DNA from: an uncultured Halomicronema sp.
Lineage (GTDB): Bacteria > Cyanobacteriota > Cyanobacteriia > Phormidesmidales > Phormidesmidaceae
Assembly (NCBI GenBank): GCA_937899725.1
Contig: CALCCA010000008.1
Coordinates: forward strand, 1-64,000
Length of the DNA: 64,000 nucleotides
Reading direction: 5' to 3'
Shown: piece after piece, positions 57,571 to 64,000 of the stretch
Layout of the letters: each line of letters opens with the position of its first letter
How positions within the stretch are numbered: position 1 is the first letter of the stretch
The notes under the pieces: model-generated
Database searches by the model: none
Told to the model about the DNA's origin: nothing
The model's input: only the letters and a program-made list of their open reading frames with translations
Position numbers and translations under genes: made by a program

Positions 57571-58086
57571 ATGACTTCCGAACCGCGATCGCCGTCAAAC
57601 CAGGAATCAGAGTCTGATCGAGCGATTGAGCGAGAAATTCGTCACGGTCAAAAGTTTTCGATGGCGGCGGCGATCGGACAAGAGGCAGGTGATTTTCTCA
57701 AGGGGGAATCGCCAGTCCCCAAGCTGTTGCAAGTTAAAAATGAGCTGCGGGGTTTTGTCGGCCAGCATTTGGTCGATCCGGCGGGCGCTCTGCAGGCGGT
57801 TGTGCAAGAGCTGATTCAGTCTGACGATGTCATTTGCAGTCGCCATTTTGACGCGCCGCTGCAGGCGTTGATCGAGCTGTTGCGCCCCATGACCGTTCAA
57901 GATGTGCTGTTGCAAGACTTGGTGCGGCGGGTGGACATGCGCTGGGGCGAGATCTACGGCGAAAGACCGCGCTTCCAGCGTCCAGGCCAGCCCCCCGACC
58001 CAGAAGATGAGTACACCTACGAATCAGTACGGCAGCAGTTAATCGCGCTATTGGCGATCGCTGAGCAACCACCATCTTCTCGATAA
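57571..58086 (+). CDS. Conserved cyanobacterial protein of unknown function
   Basis: The 171 residues are mainly helical and acidic (ELRGFVGQHLVDPAGALQAVVQELIQSDDVICSRHFDAPLQALIELL). No catalytic motif or membrane segment is visible. It resembles a conserved cyanobacterial hypothetical protein. It precedes the methyltransferase gene by 15 bases, so the two are almost certainly one operon. The 300 bases before it contain the divergent symporter leader and both promoters. Confidence 0.7.
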   Translation: MTSEPRSPSNQESESDRAIEREIRHGQKFSMAAAIGQEAGDFLKGESPVPKLLQVKNELRGFVGQHLVDPAGALQAVVQELIQSDDVICSRHFDAPLQALIELLRPMTVQDVLLQDLVRRVDMRWGEIYGERPRFQRPGQPPDPEDEYTYESVRQQLIALLAIAEQPPSSR

Positions 58087-58101
58087 AGTGCCCGTTTAGC
58101 G

Positions 58102-58587
58102 ATGCCTGAGCCGACCGCGCCCCGTCCCGATATTGCCTACATTCCCACCCCATTGGATGCCGTGGAAGCCATGCTGCAGCTAGCGCAGGTCGGCCCGCAG
58201 GACGTGCTGTATGACTTGGGCTGCGGAGATGGCCGTCTGCTGATTCGGGCCGCGCAGCGCTGGGGCACTCGCGGCGTCGGCGTTGATCTTGATGCCACCT
58301 GTCTGGACGCTGCGCGAGCGACCGCCCAACAGGCGGGAGTGGACCACTTGATCACGCTGCAACAGGGCAATTTGTATGAGTGTGATGTCAGCGCCGCGAC
58401 GGTGGTGACGCTGTATCTGCTGCCGCATCTGAATCTGCGGTTGCGACCACGACTCTGGCAACAGCTGCGATCGGGCGCGCGCGTCGTGTCGCATCAGTTT
58501 GACATGGGTGATTGGCAACCTGACCAGATCAGGGAGCTGCGACCTTCTGAAGAGGAGTCAACGGTTTATCTCTGGCGGATTTCGTAG
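58102..58587 (+). CDS. Class I SAM-dependent methyltransferase
   Basis: The 161 residues carry the SAM-binding motif I VLYDLGCGDGRLLIRAA and the acidic motif II GVGVDLDATCLDAAR. The small size and DLG(C/S)GDGR with VTLYLLPHLNLRLRP...VVSHQFDMGDW fit a group of small bacterial methyltransferases related to FAM173-like lysine methyltransferases. The substrate is not known. It is tightly coupled to the upstream hypothetical gene (15 bases). Confidence 0.85.
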   Translation: MPEPTAPRPDIAYIPTPLDAVEAMLQLAQVGPQDVLYDLGCGDGRLLIRAAQRWGTRGVGVDLDATCLDAARATAQQAGVDHLITLQQGNLYECDVSAATVVTLYLLPHLNLRLRPRLWQQLRSGARVVSHQFDMGDWQPDQIRELRPSEEESTVYLWRIS

Positions 58588-58673
58588 CGCGATCGCGGAA
58601 TTAAGCTAGCCGCTGAGTGAGCATCGGCCAGCACCCTGCCTCTAGGAAACGAGTGAACCGAGAAGCGCGTTTG

Positions 58674-58772
58674 TGCAACAGGCTGTTGCCGGTTTAGCCC
58701 AGGGAAAGCAAGACGTTGGCACTGATCAGCACATTTTCACCAAGCCTAAATATTGTGCAACAGGCTGTTGCA
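58674..58772. repeat. Two TGCAAC-N5-GTTGCA palindromes in a 437-bp gap
   Basis: TGCAACAGGCTGTTGCc (58674-58690) and TGCAACAGGCTGTTGCA (58756-58772) are two copies of a near-palindromic 17-mer. Two more occur at 59859 and 60203. The rest of the gap 58588-59024 contains no gene or T-tailed hairpin that I can support. Confidence 0.7.
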
Positions 58773-59024
58773 GGTTTTGACGGCATTGAGCGATCGCCCA
58801 GCAACCTCACCGGTTCATCAAGTGTGTTGCTGAATCAGACCAAGACACCCGATCGATTCACACCGGTATAGCGGCAAGACCTTGATGTCTTCAGTGATAC
58901 TGCGGCAGCATCAAAAATTTTTGTCCTGAAACATTTTACGAGGCGAGAAATAGTGACTAACAGCCCGTCGCACCTGTGTCCTAGCGATGGACTGAGTCTG
59001 TTCAGCACACGGAGTCAATCGTCT

Positions 59025-59603
59025 ATGTTTATGAACCGTTTTGCCCTGACCCAGGTGCGATCGCTCACCCTGATAGCGGCGGGGGCATCAGCGCTGCTGG
59101 CAGGTTTCAGTCAACCCAGTGCCGCCCAGCCGTTTCCTGATCGCACGTTTGGGTGTTCAGTGCCAGCCGGTTATTTGCAAGACGACCCTTCTGGCCTCGG
59201 CACCCAGCGGGCCAACGCGCTAATTGTGACCCCCACTGGCCCCGCTGGCATCCCCGTGCAGGGCAGCCTTGCCATCTTTTCTCAGGTGGGAAACACCAGT
59301 GGGCAGGGGCGCTGCATCTTCTATAGTCAGCGGCTCAATTCCTTTAATACCAACGCTCATAGCGGCTGGGTATTGGATGTGGGCTCAACCGCATTTTCGC
59401 TGCCAGCGATTTGCTTTCATCCACCCGGCGGCTTTTGCGGCACGATGTATCCGGGTACGGCTGTCGCTGGGGGCCTACCAGCAGGCTACAACTCTTACGA
59501 GGTCTTTCCCCTGGCTAACGGATACACCTCTGCGACCACGGCGCTAGCCAATCTGACAACGAGCATTGCTGGCTATACCAATGCTCTGACTATTCGCGAT
59601 TAG
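59025..59603 (+). CDS. Secreted protein of unknown function
   Basis: About 192 residues with a clear signal peptide (MFMNRFALTQVRSLTLIAAGASALLAGFSQPSAAQ). The mature part starts PFPDRTFGCSVPAGYLQD and contains four cysteines (FGCSV, GRCIF, ICFHP, GFCGT) that could form two disulfides in the periplasm or outside the cell. Pro, Gly and Thr are abundant. No family recognised. An ORF start at 58953 would add 24 unlikely residues. The stop codon lies within a 30-bp HIP1-centred palindrome. Confidence 0.65.
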   Translation: MFMNRFALTQVRSLTLIAAGASALLAGFSQPSAAQPFPDRTFGCSVPAGYLQDDPSGLGTQRANALIVTPTGPAGIPVQGSLAIFSQVGNTSGQGRCIFYSQRLNSFNTNAHSGWVLDVGSTAFSLPAICFHPPGGFCGTMYPGTAVAGGLPAGYNSYEVFPLANGYTSATTALANLTTSIAGYTNALTIRD

Positions 59604-59625
59604 ACCGCGATCGCGGTCTAATCGC
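59596..59625. repeat. 30-bp perfect palindrome centred on HIP1
   Basis: GCGATTAGACCGCGA (59596-59610) is followed directly by its exact reverse complement to 59625; the centre is CGCGATCGCG. It overlaps the stop codon of the secreted protein gene. Such HIP1-centred palindromes may be sites of structure or recombination. Confidence 0.8.
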
Positions 59626-59652
59626 TGACGACAACTGCAACGCCCGAACGCC

Positions 59653-59688
59653 TATCCCAGTCCCCACACGGTGCCTGGGATACTTTTT
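59653..59688 (+). terminator. Rho-independent terminator after the secreted protein gene
   Basis: TATCCCAG (59653-59660) pairs with CTGGGATA (59675-59682), followed after one base by TTTTT (59684-59688). It is correctly placed 50 bases downstream of the stop. Confidence 0.75.
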
Positions 59689-59858
59689 GGCAGGCTCTCT
59701 GACGCCAATCATTTGATGGCCAGAATGTCGCAGTCACAGCGAGTGACCGCAGCAGTTAAGTGACAATAATTCATTTATACTAAAATGCTCTAGAGGATAG
59801 CAACAGACCGGTCTCTGTTCTGGCCGGGTGAGTCGGTTCGTTCCAGCAACTCGAATTG

Positions 59859-59875
59859 TGCAACTGTCTGTTGCA
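59859..59875. repeat. TGCAAC-N5-GTTGCA palindrome before the DUF1016 gene
   Basis: TGCAACTGTCTGTTGCA ends 27 bases before the DUF1016 start, a typical operator distance from the start codon. It matches the two copies at 58674 and 58756 and a fourth at 60203-60219 within the gene (TGCAACAGGTTGTTGCA). Confidence 0.6.
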
Positions 59876-59901
59876 GAGTTTAGGCAGGTTAACCAGCCCC
59901 T

Positions 59902-60972
59902 ATGACGACGCTGATCCCGTTTCAAGGCCCAGATTACGAAAATCTGCTCACCGACCTCAAAGATCGCATTCGGCAGGCGCGGGTCAAAACGGCGCTGGCG
60001 GTCAACCGGGAGCTAGTCGTGCTCTATTGGCAAATTGGGCAAGATATTTTGCAACGGCAAACCGCCCAAGGCTGGGGCAGCAAGGTCGTTAATCGCATTG
60101 CCAAAGATCTGCGCCGCGAGTTTCCCGATATGAAGGGCTTCTCACCGCGCAACCTGCACTATATGCGCGCCTTCGCCGAAGCCTATCCCGATAGCTCAGT
60201 GCTGCAACAGGTTGTTGCAAATTTGCCCTGGGGCCATAATGTGCGGCTGATGGAAGCGGTCAAAGACCCTGAGGAGCGACTCTGGTATGCCCGACAGGCG
60301 ATCGCCCACGGCTGGAGCCGCAACGTTTTGTTGACGCATGTCGATAGCCAACTCTACGGCCAGCAGCGCGATGCGGTGGTGGATAACTTTGAGCACACGT
60401 TGCCTGCGGCGCAGTCTGATTTGGCCCACGACCTGATTAAAGACGCCTACACCTTTGACTTTTTGACGATTTCGCCCGACCTGCAAGAGCGGGATGTGCA
60501 GAAGGCGCTGGTCGATCACATTCGCGACTTTTTGCTAGAGCTGGGTGTGGGGTTCGCCTTTGTCGGCAGTCACTATCACCTAGAGGTCGGCGATCAAGAT
60601 TTTTACGTTGACCTGCTCTTTTATCACTTGCGGTTGCGTTGTTTCGTCGTCATTGATCTGAAGATGGGCGACTTTCAGCCTGAGTTTTCCGGCAAGATGA
60701 ATTTCTACGTATCGGCGATCGACGATCGCCTCCGCCACGCCGACGATAATCCCACCATTGGGCTGATTCTCTGTCGCGGCAAAAACAAGGCGATCGCCGA
60801 ATATGCCCTGCGCGATCTGCAAAAGCCAATTGGCATTTCCACCCATCGGTTAGCTAAAGAACTGCCCGACCCGCTCAAGCCCGAACTGCCTTCAGTCGAG
60901 CGCCTCGAACAGGAGCTGACGACCGTTGATCTCGACTTGCCGGCCCCGCCAGATGTGCCTGCCGAATCCTAA
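59902..60972 (+). CDS. DUF1016/YhcG-family PDDEXK nuclease
   Basis: The 356 residues match the YhcG/DUF1016 family. The N-terminal domain (DUF1016_N) has VNRELVVLYWQIGQDILQRQ, GWGSKVVNRIAKDLRREFPDMKGFSPRNLHYMRAFA and PWGHN. The C-terminal PDDEXK nuclease (PF06250) has VGSHYHLEVGDQDFYVDLLFYHLRLRCFVVIDLKMGDFQPEFSGKMNFYV, including the D...(D)LK core (FYVDLLF, VIDLKMG). These proteins are implicated in DNA processing or phage/mobile-element biology; function is not settled. No companion restriction genes are present. A TGCAAC-type palindrome lies inside the gene and one just upstream. Confidence 0.93.
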   Translation: MTTLIPFQGPDYENLLTDLKDRIRQARVKTALAVNRELVVLYWQIGQDILQRQTAQGWGSKVVNRIAKDLRREFPDMKGFSPRNLHYMRAFAEAYPDSSVLQQVVANLPWGHNVRLMEAVKDPEERLWYARQAIAHGWSRNVLLTHVDSQLYGQQRDAVVDNFEHTLPAAQSDLAHDLIKDAYTFDFLTISPDLQERDVQKALVDHIRDFLLELGVGFAFVGSHYHLEVGDQDFYVDLLFYHLRLRCFVVIDLKMGDFQPEFSGKMNFYVSAIDDRLRHADDNPTIGLILCRGKNKAIAEYALRDLQKPIGISTHRLAKELPDPLKPELPSVERLEQELTTVDLDLPAPPDVPAES

Positions 60973-61033
60973 AGCGGCAAGCCAACGGCAGTCGCAGGGC
61001 AAAACTCTGGTCGGCGGTGGCGATCGCCGGCGA

Positions 61034-62296
61034 CTACGGATCAGGCCAGCTAGCCTCGATCTCGCTCAGTACTGCCTCGGCCTCAGTGCCGCCCACATAA
61101 TCCACCATACCCGTCCAAAAGGTGCCGGTGCCCACGGCACCGGGCATCAGATCCGAACCGTCAAAGCGAATCACATCGGCCTCTTGCAACACTGCCGCCT
61201 GATTGCGCGTCAGCACATCGGGGTAGGCGTCTAAACTCACTTGCTCATGGGGCGTGATGTATCCCTCACCGGCCCAGAGGTTATGAGCTTCGACACTGGC
61301 CAGATGCTGCATCAGGGCCGTCGCCGCCGGTGTGTCGTTGAATTGGCCGTAGACAATACCGCCGACCAGCACCGGATTGCCCTGACTCGGCTGGATGGGA
61401 GGCAAAGCAAACACATCCACCGTTTCCTCAGGCACCAAGCCACTCGGCAAAAAGTCGCTGATGAAGCTGGCCTGCCGGTGCAGATAACACCCAGGCGACT
61501 CAGTGAATAATGCCTGAGGCGAATCGCCGAAGGGAATGCTAATCGCCCCCGTTGCGCCACCCTGCACTTGATTGGGATCGCGGACAATTTCGCCAAAGGT
61601 ATTCAATGCCTGGGCGATCGCAGGATGGTCAAAGGGAATCTCGTGGGCTACCCACTGGTCATAGATCTCTGGCCCCGCCTGCCGCAGCAAGATTTCTTCG
61701 AGCCAGTCGGTGCCCACCCAGCCGGTCGCTGCGCCACTTTCCAAACCGATGCACCAGGGTGTATGGCCATTGGCAATCATTTGCTGGGTCAACACTTCAA
61801 GGCCATCCCACGTCAGGGGAATGGTATAGCCAGCAGCGGTAAACGCTTGGGGGTTGTACCAAACCAAACTTTTGACATCGGCCCGCATCCACACGCCGTA
61901 AAGCTCATCGTTGCTGCTGGCCAGATCGAGCCAGTAGGGATCATAGGCATCTTCCAAATCGGCGCGGGGCTGAGGCACCAGATCGCCCTGTTGGGCAAAG
62001 TCGAGCATCAGTCCCGGTTGCGGAAATAGCGCAATATCCGGCGCATCGCCTGAGTCCACACGGACGGAAATCAGCGTGGTAAAGGCGTCGGTGCCTTCGT
62101 AGACCACCTCAATGCCGGTGGCTTCGGTAAAGGGGGCGATCGCGGCCATTAGCTTCTCTTCGCCATTCCCGGTCAGCGTGCCGAGAATGGTCACGGTCTC
62201 GGGAGCGTTGCCGCCGGACTCACCGGAGGGCTGGCAGGCCACCGCGAAGCTCCCAGCACACAATAATAGAAAGAACCAAGCAGTTTTATTCGTCAT
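61034..62296 (-). CDS. ABC sugar transporter substrate-binding lipoprotein
   Basis: The 420 residues begin with a lipoprotein signal (FFLLLCAGSFAVAC, lipobox FAVAC with the lipidated Cys about 21) and continue as an extracellular solute-binding protein family 1 (MalE/AglE-like): TVTILGTLTGNGEEKLMAAIAPFTEATGIEVVYEG, APDIALFPQPGLMLDFAQQGDL, VWYNPQAFTAAGYTIPLTWDGLEVLTQQMI and WCIGLESGAATGW. It probably binds a disaccharide or glycosyl-polyol outside the cytoplasmic membrane. No permease or ATPase genes are next to it, so it is an orphan within the window. Confidence 0.88.
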   Translation of the reverse strand: MTNKTAWFFLLLCAGSFAVACQPSGESGGNAPETVTILGTLTGNGEEKLMAAIAPFTEATGIEVVYEGTDAFTTLISVRVDSGDAPDIALFPQPGLMLDFAQQGDLVPQPRADLEDAYDPYWLDLASSNDELYGVWMRADVKSLVWYNPQAFTAAGYTIPLTWDGLEVLTQQMIANGHTPWCIGLESGAATGWVGTDWLEEILLRQAGPEIYDQWVAHEIPFDHPAIAQALNTFGEIVRDPNQVQGGATGAISIPFGDSPQALFTESPGCYLHRQASFISDFLPSGLVPEETVDVFALPPIQPSQGNPVLVGGIVYGQFNDTPAATALMQHLASVEAHNLWAGEGYITPHEQVSLDAYPDVLTRNQAAVLQEADVIRFDGSDLMPGAVGTGTFWTGMVDYVGGTEAEAVLSEIEASWPDP

Positions 62297-62347
62297 CGCA
62301 CCCTGCCTGCGGTTTAGTCAGTTTGCAAGATTGGTTGAGGAAAAGCT

Positions 62348-63781
62348 CTAACACTGCCACAAGCAGGCCACTTGCTCTTTATGCTCGGGACACTGCAAAA
62401 TATAGCCTGTCCCCAAATCACCCCAGGTAAAGGGTACGTGGTCGTCGGATGCTAATTCAAAGATCAGAGTGTTCATGGCATTATCGCAGGTAGGACATCG
62501 GGGGTATTCAACTGCTTGCACCCAGTGAGGCCAGCCTGCTAGTTTATCCCCTTCAAATGGCATCATCGCCGCATCAATCATGAATTCTGCGACAACCATG
62601 TCCTGTACAGAGCACTGCTCGCGTTCGTCCATGTAGATCCAATCGTCAAGATCTTTTATCAAATCTGAATCTTCTAGAATTTTGTCGGTTGCGACTTTGA
62701 AAAGCTCATCGTAGGTAATCGACACTCCTTGAACCTCCACTTCACCAGTCCAGTCGGGATAGTCGCTCATGTACTGCCATCCCACAATGACTTGGGAGTG
62801 AAACTGTTTTTCAGATTCCTGTTTCTTTGAAATGGAATCACTTTGGATTTTAGGGATTCCGACAGTTGAAGGTGTTCTACTGGGCTGAACAATTCTGAGA
62901 AGTTGGTAGTCTGAGGACGTTAACCATCCCTCGCAGTCAGCGTCACTGGTGCAATAAAAAAACTGAAGCAACCCCTTGCCAAACTTATCGGCCAAAGCTG
63001 CCGGTAGCTGATCGAGATTGAGCTGGAAGAAAAACTGCATAGGTTCTTGACAGTGCGAACAAATCGGCCAAGCTTCATCGACTCCTAGCCAGGGATAACC
63101 GCCAAATTTAGAGGCCGTTTGATCGCCATCTCTGATTTCAACAAGCGGCTTCCAAGCAGATCTTTGGAAGTGCGAAACTTTGGCTTCGACCATGCTCAAA
63201 GTTTCGTAGCGGCTAATGCTGCCATCTGGCAAAACCGTATCCGCCAACTTGACATCAGTAGTGTTTGCTCCAGCTAAGTTCGCGCCGGTAAAATTGGCAT
63301 GGCAAAGATTAGCATCCGACAAATTGGCGTTGGTTAAATCCGCATTTTGGAAGTTAGCGTTGCGTAAGTCGGCCCCTCTCAGATCAGCAGAGACTAAAGC
63401 TGCACTCACCAAAATAGCTTGCTGACAGTCGACTGCACGCAGGTCGGCTGTCGCTAGGTTCGCGCCGGTAAAATCAGCTTCACCCAAAAAAGAAGATCGC
63501 TTTGGCAATGCACTTGCTACATGAAACTCTTGACAAAAACTAGCTCCCTGCAAATCAGCAAACTTGAAGCTGGCTCGCCTTAAATTAGCGTCGATAGTTG
63601 CGTTTCTCAAAATGGCGTGATCAAAGTTGGCTTCTCGCAAACCGCAATTTGAGAAATGAGCACTGCTAAAGTCTGCTCTGCTGAGATCTACACGCCGAAA
63701 TTTATCTGAGTAGCGGAGTTCTATACCCTGAAAATTTCGCTCTCCGTCCTGGTATCGCAGCAGTAGTTCCTCAGCTCTCAT
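62348..63781 (-). CDS. Pentapeptide-repeat/DUF1963 fusion protein
   Basis: The 477 residues have two parts. Residues about 13-190 are pentapeptide repeats of A(D/N)LXX type (ADFSSAHFSNCGLREANFDHAILRNATID; ANLCHANFTGANLAGANTT), which form a right-handed beta-helix. Residues about 215-477 match DUF1963 (YwqG-like): SKFGGYPWLGVDEAWPICSHCQEPMQFFFQLNLDQLP, and a C-terminal FTWGDLGTGYILQCPEHKEQVACLWQC. Several Cys pairs (CSHC, CPTC) may bind zinc. No signal peptide. Function is unknown; pentapeptide repeats often mimic DNA or act in protein contacts. The stop of lepA is 28 bases further along the top strand from 63781. Confidence 0.85.
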   Translation of the reverse strand: MRAEELLLRYQDGERNFQGIELRYSDKFRRVDLSRADFSSAHFSNCGLREANFDHAILRNATIDANLRRASFKFADLQGASFCQEFHVASALPKRSSFLGEADFTGANLATADLRAVDCQQAILVSAALVSADLRGADLRNANFQNADLTNANLSDANLCHANFTGANLAGANTTDVKLADTVLPDGSISRYETLSMVEAKVSHFQRSAWKPLVEIRDGDQTASKFGGYPWLGVDEAWPICSHCQEPMQFFFQLNLDQLPAALADKFGKGLLQFFYCTSDADCEGWLTSSDYQLLRIVQPSRTPSTVGIPKIQSDSISKKQESEKQFHSQVIVGWQYMSDYPDWTGEVEVQGVSITYDELFKVATDKILEDSDLIKDLDDWIYMDEREQCSVQDMVVAEFMIDAAMMPFEGDKLAGWPHWVQAVEYPRCPTCDNAMNTLIFELASDDHVPFTWGDLGTGYILQCPEHKEQVACLWQC

Positions 63782-63808
63782 CGCCCTAAATTTTCCGAGA
63801 TAATTTAG

Positions 63809-64000
63809 TTAGGTCAGCTTCAGCACTGCCATAAACGCATCCTGAGGCACATCGACCGTACCGATCGCCTTCAGGCGTTTCTTACCCTTGGCTTGCTTTT
63901 GCAACAGTTTTTTCTTCCGGGAAATGTCACCGCCATAGCACTTCGACAACACGTCTTTGCGTAGGGCCGGGATGCTCTCACTGGCGACCACGCGACTGCC
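63809..64000 (-). CDS. lepA: Elongation factor 4 (LepA), C-terminal part
   Basis: The frame runs from the right edge to a stop at 63809 and ends [54 protein letters not shown], the highly conserved C-terminal domain of LepA (EF4), a translational GTPase that acts on the ribosome. Only the last 63 codons are in the window. It is upstream of the pentapeptide-DUF1963 gene on the same strand with 27 bases between, so the two may be co-transcribed. Confidence 0.95.
   Translation of the reverse strand, partial: GSRVVASESIPALRKDVLSKCYGGDISRKKKLLQKQAKGKKRLKAIGTVDVPQDAFMAVLKLT

Overview
The window is chromosomal DNA of a cyanobacterium, probably a filamentous Leptolyngbya-like lineage. The evidence is the dense scatter of the HIP1 octamer GCGATCGC plus several cyanobacterial or plastid-type genes: the PSRP-3/Ycf65 ribosomal protein, Ycf23/DUF561, DUF2811, a separate atpB-atpC unit and an AarF/ABC1 kinase. 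Most of it is ordinary core genome with short operons and frequent strand switches. The genus is an inference.

Layout. 1-1.1 kb: truncated insertion sequences (two IS630-type pieces, one IS4-type piece). 1.2-6 kb: proB, a membrane protein, an M15 peptidase with novel N-terminal repeats, a HAD phosphatase. 6-11 kb: a possible alpha/alpha-toroid protein, a small cyanobacterial protein, a clearly degenerate cheB-cheR pseudogene, a second HAD phosphatase and PSRP-3. 11.7-13.7 kb: atpB-atpC. 14.2-21 kb: ppk1 and a three-gene unit (Helicase_C_3-type protein, DUF1971 cupin, bacterial XPB helicase). 21-31 kb: metH and membrane proteins (AI-2E family, FetB-like, AEC family) with an ABC1 kinase. 31-40 kb: a multicopper oxidase behind an operator-like dyad, rmuC, a nucleotidyltransferase, a metalloenzyme-superfamily protein, DUF2811, a DnaA-box cluster and sfsA. 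40-48 kb: an ADP-ribosylglycohydrolase-like protein, pgpH, a C39 peptidase, eno, ycf23. 48.4-52.2 kb: a large protein with two alkaline-phosphatase-like domains. 53-64 kb: a zinc-ribbon protein, a double ABC ATPase, an SSS symporter preceded by a guanidine-I (ykkC) riboswitch, a methyltransferase, a DUF1016 nuclease, an orphan sugar-binding lipoprotein, a pentapeptide-DUF1963 fusion and the 3' end of lepA.

The most informative signals are: (1) the guanidine-I riboswitch with an overlapping terminator in the leader of a sodium:solute symporter gene, which points to a guanidine-linked substrate; (2) four same-strand DnaA boxes of the type TGTGGAAA(A/T) beside an AT-rich stretch in a 660-bp gene-free region, a replication origin candidate; (3) two phosphatase domains that keep the nucleophile serine but appear to have lost the histidine zinc ligands; (4) the XPB helicase unit with an embedded DUF1971 cupin; (5) four TGCAAC-N5-GTTGCA palindromes clustered around a DUF1016 nuclease gene. 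No CRISPR array, rRNA or tRNA gene was recognised.
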